DNA from: RYN-230 sp963793825
GTDB taxonomy: Bacteria > Actinomycetota > Actinomycetes > Streptosporangiales > Streptosporangiaceae
DNA length: 64,000 bases
Assembly (NCBI GenBank): GCA_963793825.1
Contig: CAWCBE010000014.1
Location: 1 to 64,000, forward strand
Direction of reading: 5' to 3'
Shown: piece after piece, positions 27,077-35,883 of the stretch
Layout: each line of letters begins with the position of its first letter
Position numbering within the stretch: position 1 is the stretch's first letter
Notes under the pieces: generated by a model
What the model was told of the DNA's origin: nothing
What the model saw: the letters and a program-made list of their open reading frames with translations, nothing else
Databases searched by the model: none
Position numbers and translations under genes: made by a program

Positions 27077-27212
27077 GGCGCGCCGCGGAGGGCACCCCCG
27101 GGGCCCGCCGCCGCGGAGGCCACCCGGGGGGCCGGCGCCGCGGAGGCCACCCCGGGGGGCGACCGGCGCCGCGGAGGGTGCCTAGGGGGCGGCCGGCGCC
27201 GCGGAGGGCGCC
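27077..27212. repeat. Intergenic tandem repeat, five units of 27-33 bp
   Basis: The core gccgcggagg recurs five times, each followed by a variable cacccgggggg-type tract, filling the gap between the YbaK-type gene and the LLM oxidoreductase gene. Units vary in length. It would fold strongly in RNA and may terminate the upstream gene. Confidence 0.75.
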
Positions 27213-27256
27213 AGGGCAACTCCCCCGCCACTGCGGGGCTGTGATGCGATGGAGGG

Positions 27257-28141
27257 ATGAAAGTCCGCATCGGGGTCGCGCTGGGCGCGGCCGGAGTGCC
27301 GGGCCAGTTCGACGCCGCGGTGGCTGCCCTGGAAGCCGCGGGAGTGGACTCGCTGTGGCTGCCGGAGATGGTCTACGGACCTCTGGTGGATCCGTTCACC
27401 GGCATGACCTGGGCGCTGGCCCGCACGACACAGCTCAAGGTCGGCACCGGGATCGCCGTGCTGCCCGGGCGGCATCCGGTGCTGGTCGCCAAGCAGCTCG
27501 CCTCACTGGCCGGGCTGGCGCCCCGGCGGGTGCTCCCGGTGTTCGGGCTCAAGCCGGCCCGCCCGGGTGAGCTGGCCGCCTTCCCGGTGCCGGCCGGCCG
27601 CCGCGGGGCGGTCTTCGACGAGTCCCTGAACCTCATCCGGCGGCTGCTGCGGCAGGAGACGGTGAGCTTTCAGGGGGAGTTCTTCGCGGTCGAGGACGCC
27701 AGCGTCGGCCCGCTCCCGGCCCGGCCGCTGGATATCTGGCTGGGCGGCAGCGCACCGGGCGCGCTGCGCCGGGTCGGGCGGCTCGGGGATGGCTGGCTGG
27801 CCAGCTTCCTCACCCCAGCCGAGGCGGGTGAAGGGCGCCGGGTGATCGAGGAAGCAGCCGCGGCGGCCGGGCGCGAGGTCGAGCCGGATCACTTCGGCAT
27901 CAGCCTCGCCGTGGCCGGCGGACCGGAGCTTCAGTCGCTGTACGCGGCCGCCCGGCAGCGGCGGCCCGATACCGACCCAGCCCAGCTCGTGGCCAGCGGG
28001 TGGGCCGACGCCCGCCGGAAGATCGAGGAGTATGTGGCCGCCGGGCTGACCAAGTTCGTGATCCGCCCCGGCGCGGCCGCCGCCGACCCGGGGCAGTTTG
28101 CCGCCGAGTTCGCCCGCGAGATCATGCCGCTGCAGAACTGA
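27257..28141 (+). CDS. LLM-class flavin/F420-dependent oxidoreductase
   Basis: 294-residue luciferase-like TIM barrel (MKVRIGVALGAAG start, GVDSLWLPEMVYGPLVDP, VGTGIAVLPGRHPVLVAKQ). The DIWLGGSAPGALRRVGRLGDGWL segment is typical of F420-using actinobacterial members. Substrate unknown. GGAGGG just before the ATG. It stands alone between the tandem repeat and a 370-bp gene-poor gap. Confidence 0.88.
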   Translation: MKVRIGVALGAAGVPGQFDAAVAALEAAGVDSLWLPEMVYGPLVDPFTGMTWALARTTQLKVGTGIAVLPGRHPVLVAKQLASLAGLAPRRVLPVFGLKPARPGELAAFPVPAGRRGAVFDESLNLIRRLLRQETVSFQGEFFAVEDASVGPLPARPLDIWLGGSAPGALRRVGRLGDGWLASFLTPAEAGEGRRVIEEAAAAAGREVEPDHFGISLAVAGGPELQSLYAAARQRRPDTDPAQLVASGWADARRKIEEYVAAGLTKFVIRPGAAAADPGQFAAEFAREIMPLQN

Positions 28142-28509
28142 CCGGGCCCGCGCCGGCCCGTGCGGCCGGCGGTGGCCCATCCGGGCAGCCGGTGGCAGCC
28201 GTGCTCACTTCACGGCGAGCAGCACCCAACCGGGCCGCGTTCGAAGGTCAGGAAGGACGCCGCCGGGTAGGGCACGGCCATCGCCGCGGCCGGCCTGCCG
28301 CCGGACGGCGCCGGACGGCGCCGGGCCGAAGCGGAGGCCGATGCCGGGCGCCCGGCTGGCCCCGTGGGCCTCGGCCAGCAGCCGGCTGGCCCGCGAGTAG
28401 AGGCTGCACGGTGCGACCCGGCGGCAACGATGTCCGCCCGGCCCAGGCCGGCCTGCGGGCGGGCCAGCACGGCGGCCGCGCCGAACCGCCGGCCGGCACG
28501 CGACAAGGG
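28142..28509. other. Gene-poor gap, possible degraded coding sequence
   Basis: No intact gene is seen. On the minus strand two overlapping frames hold protein-like pieces (SLYSRASRLLAEAHG; FLTFERGP; WVLLAVK just before a stop at 28205). These might be the end of a decayed gene, perhaps an FAD-type hydroxylase, but the resemblance is too weak to name it. Confidence 0.3.
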
Positions 28510-29988
28510 TCAGCAGCCCGGGGCCCAGCTGTGCACTGGCTCGTTGGTGTGCATGTGCTCGATGTAGCACTGGGTCATCCGGCGCAGCGCCGTCTGCCGG
28601 TCCAGCCGGCCGTCGCGCTCCAGCAGGCGGACCGTGTCCACCTGCCAGGTGGCGCCGGTCCGGCGGGCCCGGCACCGCTGCTCGATGATGGCCAGGCATC
28701 GCTCGGCATGCCGTGCGTCCACTCCCCAGCGGCGCAGCCCCTCCCGGGCCAGGGGCAGCAGGCGGCCCAGGGTCAGCTCCGCGGCCGGCAGCACGCCCAG
28801 CCCCGGCCAGTACAGGCAGGCGTCGATACCGCGCCGCGCCGCCTCGTTCAGGTTCTCCGCCGCGGCCGCGAACGACATCTGGGTCCACACTGGCCGCTGC
28901 GCCTCGGCGAGCGACCGGACCAGCCCGTAGTAGAAGGCGGCATTGGCGGTCACGTCCGCCACCGTGGGCCCGGAGGGCAGCACCCGGTTCTCCACCCGCA
29001 GGTGCGGCTGGCCCTCGGTGACCGCGTACACCGGCCGGTTCCACCGGTACACCGTGCCGTTGTGCAGGGTCAGCTCGGACAGTTCCGGGACCCCGCCCCG
29101 GTCCAGCTCGGCCACCGGGTCCTCGTCATCGCAGAGCGGCAGCAGCGCGGGGAAGTACCGGATGTTCTCCTCGAAGAGGTCGAATACCGAGGTGATCCAG
29201 CGGTCGCCGAACCAGACGCGGGGCCGGACCCCCTGTGCCTGGAGTTCCTCCGGGCGGGTGTCGGTCGCCTGCTGGAACAGGGTGATCCTGGTCTCCCGCC
29301 ACAGTTCCCGGCCGAACAGGAACGGGGAGTTCGCGCCGAGGGCCACCTGCACGCCCGCGACCGCCTGCGCGGCGTTCCAGTAGCTGGCGAACATCTCCGG
29401 GCTGACCTGCAGGTGGAGCTGCACGCTGGTGCAGGCCGCCTCGGGCATGATGTTGTCCGCGTGAGTGAGCAGTTCCTCCGGGCCATCGATGGCGATCCGG
29501 GCGGCTTCGCCGCGCGCCGCGCAGATCTGCTCGTTCAGCAGCCAGAAGCGCGGGTTCGCCGACATGGCCTCATCGTTCACGTCGGCCTGCTGCAGGCTGG
29601 GCAGGGTGCCGATCATGGCGAGGCGGGTGCCCACGTCCCGGGCCCGCTGGTCGGCGTGCTTGAGGCTGGCCAGCAGGTGCCCCTCCAGCTGATCCAGCGC
29701 GTCGCCGGAGAACGACCGCGGCGGCACGTTGATCTCCAGGTTGAACCGGCCCAGTTCCGGCGCCCAGTGCGGGTCGCCGATGGCGGCCAGCACATCGGCG
29801 CCCTTCATGGACGGGGCCCCGCATTCATCGACGAGGTGCAGTTCCACCTCGAGGCCGACCTGCTGCGTGGTGTCGAAGGCGGACTCGTGGAGCATCCGGG
29901 CCAGCGCGTCCAGGCAGCGGCGGACTTTCTCGCGGTAGCGGCGGCGGTCCTGCTGGCTCACGCTGATCGGCGGAACGTCCCTGCCCAT
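28510..29988 (-). CDS. Glutamate-cysteine ligase-like (GCS2 family) protein
   Basis: 492 residues of the ATP-dependent carboxylate-amine ligase fold. Landmarks are GLEVELHLVD (metal/ATP Glu pair), RFNLEINVPPRS, the basic stretch around the LQLQVS-like segment, NSPFLFGRELWRETR and LRVENRVLPSGPT. Family members join glutamate to cysteine or similar amines. In actinobacteria that make mycothiol, relatives such as EgtA serve ergothioneine synthesis or unknown pathways. No other such genes are nearby. The ATG at 29988 has GGAGGGG six bases upstream. Its exact substrates are undetermined. Confidence 0.82.
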   Translation of the reverse strand: MGRDVPPISVSQQDRRRYREKVRRCLDALARMLHESAFDTTQQVGLEVELHLVDECGAPSMKGADVLAAIGDPHWAPELGRFNLEINVPPRSFSGDALDQLEGHLLASLKHADQRARDVGTRLAMIGTLPSLQQADVNDEAMSANPRFWLLNEQICAARGEAARIAIDGPEELLTHADNIMPEAACTSVQLHLQVSPEMFASYWNAAQAVAGVQVALGANSPFLFGRELWRETRITLFQQATDTRPEELQAQGVRPRVWFGDRWITSVFDLFEENIRYFPALLPLCDDEDPVAELDRGGVPELSELTLHNGTVYRWNRPVYAVTEGQPHLRVENRVLPSGPTVADVTANAAFYYGLVRSLAEAQRPVWTQMSFAAAAENLNEAARRGIDACLYWPGLGVLPAAELTLGRLLPLAREGLRRWGVDARHAERCLAIIEQRCRARRTGATWQVDTVRLLERDGRLDRQTALRRMTQCYIEHMHTNEPVHSWAPGC

Positions 29989-30151
29989 CGGCCCCTCCAC
30001 ACCGCGACCATGGAGATGGCCCCTGCCCACCCTGACACGAGAAAAGCCGTCTGACCAGAGACGGTTCCCCCGGAACGGCCAAACAGCCGTAAAGTGGCGC
30101 AGCCGGCGCCCGGGCGGCGGGCTGGGAGGGCGGCGGGCTGGGAGGCGGCAG

Positions 30152-30928
30152 CTAGACGGCGCTGGCGCCCGGCTCCGGTGCCGCGTCGGCCGGCTCGCTG
30201 ACCTGATCAGGATCCACCGACCCCGGGATCTGGGAGTAGATCAGCCAGTGCGCGGCCGCCGCGATCGCGCCGCCCACGAGCGGGGCCACGATGAACAGCC
30301 AGACCTGCGACAACGCGGTCCCGCCGACGATGAGGGCCGGCCCGAGGCTGCGGGCCGGGTTCACCGAGGTCCCGGTGAGCGGGATGCCGATCAGGTGCAC
30401 GACGGTCAGCGACAGCCCGATGACCATGCCGGCGGTCGCCGTGTTGCCGATCTTGCTGGTCACCCCGAGCACGACGAAGACGAACAGCGCCGTCAGCATC
30501 ACCTCGGCGAGGAAGGCACCACCCACGCCAATGTGGATGTCGGACGCCGCGCCCCAGCCGTTGGTGCCCAGCCCGGTCTTGGTCCGGCTGTACTCAGGCG
30601 ACGCGCTGAACATGCCCCACAGCAGAAGTGCGCCGAGGATCCCCCCGACGAACTGGGCCACCCAGTAGCCGACTGCCTCGGCGGCGGACAGCCGCCGGGA
30701 CAGCAGCATGCCGAGGGTGACGGCCGGGTTGACGTGGCAGCCGGAGATCGGTCCCAGCACGTAGGCCAGGGCCAGGAGCACCAGGCCGAACGCGAGGGCC
30801 GTGGCCACCACCCCGGCCGCGATACTGGCCCCGTCGAATTTGAAGCCGAAGTCGAGGGTGGCCACCCCGACCCCGAAGAACACCAGCAGGCCGGTTCCCA
30901 GCAGTTCCGCAACGTATTTACGCATCAT
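30152..30928 (-). CDS. Aquaporin (MIP family), AqpZ-like
   Basis: 258 residues, six membrane helices and two half-helices carrying the NPA boxes HVNPAVT and SVNPARS. The His in VVHLIGIP and the Arg after the second NPA match water-selective (AqpZ-type) pores rather than glycerol facilitators, where Gly replaces the His. The acidic, Pro-rich C-terminal 30 residues are cytoplasmic. ATG-ATG at the start leaves two equivalent choices. Single gene, no partner. Confidence 0.92.
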   Translation of the reverse strand: MMRKYVAELLGTGLLVFFGVGVATLDFGFKFDGASIAAGVVATALAFGLVLLALAYVLGPISGCHVNPAVTLGMLLSRRLSAAEAVGYWVAQFVGGILGALLLWGMFSASPEYSRTKTGLGTNGWGAASDIHIGVGGAFLAEVMLTALFVFVVLGVTSKIGNTATAGMVIGLSLTVVHLIGIPLTGTSVNPARSLGPALIVGGTALSQVWLFIVAPLVGGAIAAAAHWLIYSQIPGSVDPDQVSEPADAAPEPGASAV

Positions 30929-31308
30929 ATTTGCAATACCCCCTGGGCCACCTTAGGTATCAGGAGAGTCACGCGCAACGGTGCCCCCCGGGGCGAAAGC
31001 CGCCAATAGGCGCCGCGTCACGTACCGGCGGCGGCCCTCCGCGCACCGCCCCGGTGAGCAGTTCCGGTGCGGTGCCGTGTTCAGCCAGCCGAAGCCGTGG
31101 CCCTGATGGCCAGAAGCGTCGCCGGAGGTGAGCGCCACCCGGCCACGCTCCAGGAACGCGGCTACCGAGGCCAGCACGCGACCGGCGCCGTCCCGGCTCA
31201 GCGGCGCCTCGACGATCCGCCGTTGTACGGCGTCCCCTGGCGGCCCGCACGGCGTCCATTACGCTGGCGGTGCCGAAGCGTGGCAAACGGTTGCAGGAAG
31301 GTGCGTTC
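30929..31308. other. Divergent intergenic region
   Basis: About 380 bp between the divergent aquaporin and methyltransferase genes. It should hold both promoters. No clear operator, repeat or small gene was seen. Confidence 0.5.
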
Positions 31309-32139
31309 GTGGCAGGCAGTTGGTTCCGTGGCATATCGCCCACCCGTGAGAAGGCGCCGCAGGTCGATACCAGCGTGGCTCACCCGGCCCGGGTCTACGA
31401 CTACTGGCTGGGCGGCAAGGACAATTTCGCCGCGGACCGGGAAGCGGCCGAGGCGGTGATCGCGGTCCGGCCCGGCGTCGTCCGGGACGTCCGGGACCAT
31501 CGCCACTTCCTCATCCGCGCGGTGCGCTACCTGGCGGCGGAGGCCGGCCTGCGGCAGTTCCTGGACCTCGGCTCCGGGATCCCCACCTCCCCGAACGTGC
31601 ACGAAGCAGTCCAGCAGGTGGCCGCCGAATGCCGGGTCGTGTACGTGGACAACGACCCCATCGTGCTGTCCCATGCCCGGGCACTGCTGGCCAGCTCCCC
31701 GGAGGGCGCGACCGACTACCTCGAGGCCGACCTGCGCGAGCCCGGCCCCATCCTGGACGCCGCCGCCCGCACCCTCGACTTCAGCCAGCCGGTCGGCGTC
31801 ATCGTCGCCGGCGTGCTGCACCTGGTCTCCGACCGGGAGGATCCGCATGCCCTGGTGGCCCGGTTCCTCGCCGGGATGCCGCCCGGGAGCTACCTCACCA
31901 TCACCCAGCCGGCCAGCGACGTGGACCCCGCGGCCGTGGCCGAGGGGGCGAAACGCTACAACAGCCTGGTATCCACCCCGCAGACCCGGCGCAGCCGGGC
32001 CGAGGTCACCCGGTTCTTCACGGGCCTGGAGCTGCTCGAGCCGGGGGTCGTGCAGCCGCACCGGTGGCATCCCGATCCGGCCGCCCCGGCTCCCGCCGGG
32101 GAGGCGGCGGCCTGGGCCGGGGTGGCCCGCAAGCCCTGA
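31309..32139 (+). CDS. SAM-dependent methyltransferase, DUF574/Methyltransf_19 type
   Basis: 276 residues of a family that is highly expanded in streptomycetes and relatives. The family start VDTSVAHPARVYDYWLGGKDNF is intact, followed by the SAM loop FLDLGSGIPTSPNVHE and the acidic residue in VYVDNDPIV. C-terminal features TRRSRAEVTRFFTGLELLEPG also fit. Substrates are unknown. The GTG at 31309 is chosen because AGGAAGG lies seven bases upstream. The gene is convergent with the ABC exporter operon (10 bp from the TetR gene). Confidence 0.92.
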   Translation: MAGSWFRGISPTREKAPQVDTSVAHPARVYDYWLGGKDNFAADREAAEAVIAVRPGVVRDVRDHRHFLIRAVRYLAAEAGLRQFLDLGSGIPTSPNVHEAVQQVAAECRVVYVDNDPIVLSHARALLASSPEGATDYLEADLREPGPILDAAARTLDFSQPVGVIVAGVLHLVSDREDPHALVARFLAGMPPGSYLTITQPASDVDPAAVAEGAKRYNSLVSTPQTRRSRAEVTRFFTGLELLEPGVVQPHRWHPDPAAPAPAGEAAAWAGVARKP

Positions 32140-32148
32140 CCCGGGCGC

Positions 32149-32813
32149 TCAGCCCAGGTCACCGGTGAGATAGCGGTCCAGCGTCGGTCCGATCGAGGCG
32201 ACCAGCGTGTCCAGGCCGGCGGCGGCCAGCGGTTCCAGCCTGAGCACGTACCGGGTCAGCGCCAGGCCCAGCACCTGGCTGGCCACCAGGGAGGCCCGGT
32301 ACCGCGCCCCGTCCTGGCCCGCCTGGTCCCCCGGCCGGGCGACGGCGGATAGCTGGCCCACGATCGTGTCGGTGACGAACTCCCGGAGCATGGTCATCGC
32401 CTGCGGGCTGGTGGTCGCCGAGCGCAGCAGGCCGAGGAAGATGTCCCGGAACTCGTGCACATCCCAGGTGCTGAGCACGGTCCGGGCCAGATGCTCGCCG
32501 AGGCTCTCCCCCGGGCCGGCCGGCCGGCGGCCAGCGCCGCGGCGATCAGCTCCCCCGGGACCACCGGCAGCCGCATGGCCGCCGCGAACAGGCGTTCTTT
32601 GGTGCCGAAGAAGTGATGCACCAGCGCCGGGTCCACCCCGGCGTCCGCGGCGATGCCCCGGATGGTGGCGCCGTCGTAGCCAAGCTCGGCGAAGCGCTGC
32701 CGGCTGGCCGCCAGGATGGCCTCCCGGGTGCCGCTGTCCCCGCCGCGGCGCCCGGTCCTTCCCCGCGGCCTGGTCCGGCCGGCCGACCCGGCCCGCCCGG
32801 GGGTCCCGCTCAC
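32149..32813 (-). pseudogene. TetR-family regulator with frameshift
   Basis: The DNA-binding half (TREAILAASRQRFAELGYDGATIRGIAADAGVDPALVHHFFGTKERLF) lies in one frame from a GTG at 32813. The ligand-binding half (GESLGEHLARTVLSTWDVHEFRDIFLGLLRSA to the stop at 32149) lies in another. The switch falls in the GC run at about 32511-32530. No other damage is seen. Its GTG overlaps the ATPase stop (GTGA), so it is the last gene of the ABC operon and would be the expected local repressor. A sequencing error in the ggcc run is quite possible. Confidence 0.82.
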
Positions 32814-33676
32814 CGGGCCGCCGGGACGATGAGCTGGAAGAAGCGTTCTTCCAGGGTGGCCGGGGCCGCGCTGACCCGGGCGGCCAGCGGGCCGAGCGCG
32901 CGGGTCACCACGGCCGGGCTGGCGCCGGGCACTCGCAGGGTGCGCCCGGCCAGCGCGGCAGGCAGGCCGGCCGCCTCCAGCGCCGCGAAGGCCGCTGCCC
33001 AGTCGTCCGCCTCGACCACACTGACCCGGGTGTCCCCGGTGATCTCCCCGGCTGTGCCCTCGGCCACCACCCGTCCGTCCGCCATGATGACCAGCCTGCC
33101 GCACTCCCCGGCCTCGTCCAGGTAGTGCGTCGTGACCAGCACGCCAGCGCCGTCCGCGGCGGCGCCGGCGATGGTCTCCCAGAGCCGGGCCCGGGCCAGC
33201 GGGTCCACCCCGGAGGTCGGCTCGTCCAGGATCAGCAGGTCGGGCCGGTGCTGCAGGGCCTCGGCGAAGGCCACCCGGCGCTGCACGCCGAGCGGCAGGT
33301 CACCCACCAGGACCCGGCCGTACTGGCGCAGTGACCCCTGCTGCGGTACCTGCCCGCCGCGGCCGAACACGGCCGCCGAGAAGGCCAGGTTCTCCGCGGT
33401 GGTGAGGTCGTCATACAGGCCGAGGCCCTGCGGCACATACCCGAGGCGCCGCCGGGCCGGGCGGGACGGCGGCCCGCCGAACAGCAGCACCCGCCCGTCC
33501 GACGCCGGCAGCAGCCCGAGCAGCATCCGGATCAGCGTGGTCTTGCCCGCCCCGTTTGCGCCGAGCAGGCCCACCACCTCGCCCGGGCGCAGGCTCAGGT
33601 TCACCTCGTCCACCGCGGTGAAGTCACCGAACCGGCGGCTCACGGCCACGCACTCGGCCAGCGTCCCGGCCGTCAC
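32810..33676 (-). CDS. ABC exporter ATPase, catalytically complete Walker motifs
   Basis: 288 residues, ABC-2 drug-exporter type. Walker A GANGAGKTT, Q-loop YVPQGLGLYDDLT, Walker B LLILDEPTSGVDP and H-loop VTTHYLDEAG are all intact. The signature motif is degenerate: DLPLGVQRR in place of LSGGMRQR. The C-terminal 75 residues form the usual accessory domain ending LEERFFQLIV. The start is GTG at 33676, overlapping the stop of the preceding ATPase gene. Together with that partner it would give one good and one poor ATP site. Confidence 0.9.
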   Translation of the reverse strand: MTAGTLAECVAVSRRFGDFTAVDEVNLSLRPGEVVGLLGANGAGKTTLIRMLLGLLPASDGRVLLFGGPPSRPARRRLGYVPQGLGLYDDLTTAENLAFSAAVFGRGGQVPQQGSLRQYGRVLVGDLPLGVQRRVAFAEALQHRPDLLILDEPTSGVDPLARARLWETIAGAAADGAGVLVTTHYLDEAGECGRLVIMADGRVVAEGTAGEITGDTRVSVVEADDWAAAFAALEAAGLPAALAGRTLRVPGASPAVVTRALGPLAARVSAAPATLEERFFQLIVPAAR

Positions 33677-34557
33677 CGCGCACCTGCCCCGGCCGCGGCC
33701 GCGGTCCCGGCCCGCTCGGCGAGTTCCCGGCCCAGGATCGCGACGGTGACCGCGTCCTGCAGATCCGGCCGGATGGGCAGGCTGCCCGCGGATCCGGCCG
33801 GGTCCCATACCCGCCAGCGCCCGGCCCGGCGCCAGGCCCGCGGCCGGTCGGCCTCCGGCGGCGGTCCGTCACTGACCCGCAGCCGGCCTGGCATGGCCGC
33901 CACGATCTGGTCCGGCGTGCCCACCGCGATCTGGCGGCCCGCGTCCAGCACCAGCACATGGGCGGCGCGTTCCGCTTCATCCAGGTAGCTGGTGGCGATG
34001 ACGACGGCCGCGCCCTCGGCGGCCGCCCGGGCGATCAGCGACCACAGGTCGGCCCGGCTCACCGGGTCCACGCCGGTGGTCGGCTCGTCCAGCACCAGCA
34101 GGGCCGGGCCGGTCAGCATCGCGGCGATCACGCCGAGCTTCTGGCGCATCCCGCCGGACAGTTGCCCGGCCAGCCGGTCCCGGGCCACGGCCAGGCCGGC
34201 CCGGGCCAGGTAGCCGGCCGTGCGCTGCGCGGCGGCCGCCGCCGGGATCTGGTAGGCGGCCGCACGGAACGCCAGGTTCTCCGCCACGGTCAGGTCCGGG
34301 TAGATCCCCGAACTGGCCGGCAGGTAGCCGATGTCCCGTCGCGGTGGCCGCCGGACCAGGCCCGAACTGGGCGCGAGCGCGCCGCCCAGGCAACGCAGCA
34401 AGGTGCTGCGCCCGGCGCCATCCCCGCCGACCACCGCGCTCACCTGTCCCGGCCGGGCGTGGAAGGTCACCTGGTCAAGGGCAACATGCCGGCCATACCG
34501 GACGGACACCCCGGCGGTTCCCCACCAGCCCCGGTCCGGGGCCTGCGGGGCGCTCAC
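33673..34557 (-). CDS. ABC exporter ATPase, degenerate partner
   Basis: 294 residues. It keeps a perfect signature (LSGGMRQKLG) and Walker B (LLVLDEPTTGVDP) but has lost three catalytic residues: the Walker A Lys is Arg (GGDGAGRST), the Q-loop Gln is Ala (GYLPASSG), and the H-loop His is Ser (IATSYLDEA). It therefore probably binds but does not hydrolyse ATP at its own Walker site and instead supplies the signature to the other ATPase. The GTG at 34557 overlaps the permease stop (GTGA). Confidence 0.9.
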   Translation of the reverse strand: MSAPQAPDRGWWGTAGVSVRYGRHVALDQVTFHARPGQVSAVVGGDGAGRSTLLRCLGGALAPSSGLVRRPPRRDIGYLPASSGIYPDLTVAENLAFRAAAYQIPAAAAAQRTAGYLARAGLAVARDRLAGQLSGGMRQKLGVIAAMLTGPALLVLDEPTTGVDPVSRADLWSLIARAAAEGAAVVIATSYLDEAERAAHVLVLDAGRQIAVGTPDQIVAAMPGRLRVSDGPPPEADRPRAWRRAGRWRVWDPAGSAGSLPIRPDLQDAVTVAILGRELAERAGTAAAAGAGAR

Positions 34558-35681
34558 CGGGACCCCGCCGGGTCTGGCCCGGTGCCCGCGGTGGCGACCG
34601 CGGGAGCCGGGGTCGCGCTGCCGCCTCGGCGGCTCCTGCCCCGCCGGCCGCCCGCTCCGGCGGGCGACAGGTAACCGCGGAAGCGCAGCATGGCCAGGCT
34701 CATCACGACCAGCCCGAGCAGGGCGAGGAAGAGCAGCGGCTGCCACAGCGGCCCGATCGGCTCAGCCCGCAGCATCACTCCGCGGGAGATCTCATTGAAG
34801 TAGGTCAGCGGCAGGATGTAGGAGATCCAGCGGACCCCGGCGGCGATCGAGGACAGCGGGAAGATCAGCCCGGATAGCAGCACCTGAGGCAGGGTGAACA
34901 TGAACGCCAGCTGGATGGCCTGCCCCTGGTTCTCGGACACGCTGGAGATGAGCACGCCGAGGCCGAGCGTGACGAACAGGAACAGCAGCGCGCCGAGCCC
35001 GAAGACCGCGTACGAGCCGCGGAACGGGACACCGAACAGGGCCACCCCGACCGCCAGCACGATGGCCAGGTCCACTGCGGCCACCGCGAAGTACGGGACG
35101 ATCTTGCCGAGGAAGACGTCCCGGGGGTGCAGCGGCATCACCGCGAGCTGCTCCAGCGTCCCGCTCTGCCGCTCCCGGACCACGCCGAGGCTGGTGATGA
35201 TGATGCCGATGAATACCAGCACCACGCCGGCCAGCCCGGGGATCATGATGTAGGACGTCTTGAGCTGGGGGTTATACAGGATCCGGACCACCGGCACCTG
35301 GGCCGCCGGAACCTCCCGGGCGCGGGCCTCCAGGATGGTCAGAACGTGCTGCGCGGTGAACAGCTGGCTGCCATCCACCAGCACCACGGGCCTGGCGCCG
35401 GCCCCGGTCACCACCGCGACGGCCGCGCCGTCCCGGTTGTCCCGCAGCTGGATCTGCGCCCAGGCCAGGCCCTCCGAGGGCTCCCGGGCCACCACGTCGA
35501 GGCCGGGCAGCGGCAGCTGCCGGGCGAGCGGGCCGGCCACCACGGTCGGGATGGTCTTCACGTCGAAGCTGGCCGCGTAACCGAACACCACGAGCAGCAG
35601 CACCGGCAGCACGATCATCATGGCCAGGGTCCGCCGGTCCCGGCGCAGCTGCCGGAATTCCTTGACGATCATCGCCCACAT
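34554..35681 (-). CDS. ABC-2 type permease (drug exporter)
   Basis: 375 residues with the ABC-2 layout: one N-terminal helix (RTLAMMIVLPVLLLVVFGYA), an extracellular domain of about 130 residues, then five helices from residue 165 with the VVRERQSGTLEQLAVMPL coupling segment and QVLLSGLIFPLSSI. The C-terminus is basic and Pro/Ala-rich. First gene of a permease-ATPase-ATPase-TetR operon in which each junction overlaps by four bases. YbhS/YbhR-like; a membrane-fusion protein and a second permease, present in the enterobacterial system, are missing. Confidence 0.9.
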   Translation of the reverse strand: MWAMIVKEFRQLRRDRRTLAMMIVLPVLLLVVFGYAASFDVKTIPTVVAGPLARQLPLPGLDVVAREPSEGLAWAQIQLRDNRDGAAVAVVTGAGARPVVLVDGSQLFTAQHVLTILEARAREVPAAQVPVVRILYNPQLKTSYIMIPGLAGVVLVFIGIIITSLGVVRERQSGTLEQLAVMPLHPRDVFLGKIVPYFAVAAVDLAIVLAVGVALFGVPFRGSYAVFGLGALLFLFVTLGLGVLISSVSENQGQAIQLAFMFTLPQVLLSGLIFPLSSIAAGVRWISYILPLTYFNEISRGVMLRAEPIGPLWQPLLFLALLGLVVMSLAMLRFRGYLSPAGAGGRRGRSRRGGSATPAPAVATAGTGPDPAGSR

Positions 35682-35735
35682 CGGGGTGCCTCTCCGGCCG
35701 CCGTCCGGCCTGGCTGGGCAGCTAACTCATCACAT

Positions 35736-35760
35736 GTTGAATTCTACGCGCGTTGAATTC
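35736..35760. promoter_or_regulatory. Direct repeat GTTGAATTC x2, candidate TetR operator
   Basis: GTTGAATTC occurs at 35736-35744 and 35752-35760, 16 bp apart, just upstream of the ABC exporter operon. The AT-rich motif stands out against the GC-rich background. It is a natural candidate for autoregulation by the TetR protein encoded at the operon end. Confidence 0.5.
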
Positions 35761-35883
35761 CCTGGTCAACGGCGTGGCTCAGCCGGTTAGGCGGTGAGTT
35801 GGTACCGCCTGCGCCGGCCAGGAGTCACCGCACCGATGCGCCGCACCCTCGCCGGGATGAGGCGAATCTGGTTCGGTGGAGGG

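Noticed and set aside
27077..27212. CRISPR or tRNA cluster in the repeat-rich gap
   Set aside because: Units are unequal GC-rich tandem copies without spacers, and no cloverleaf or T-loop motif is seen.
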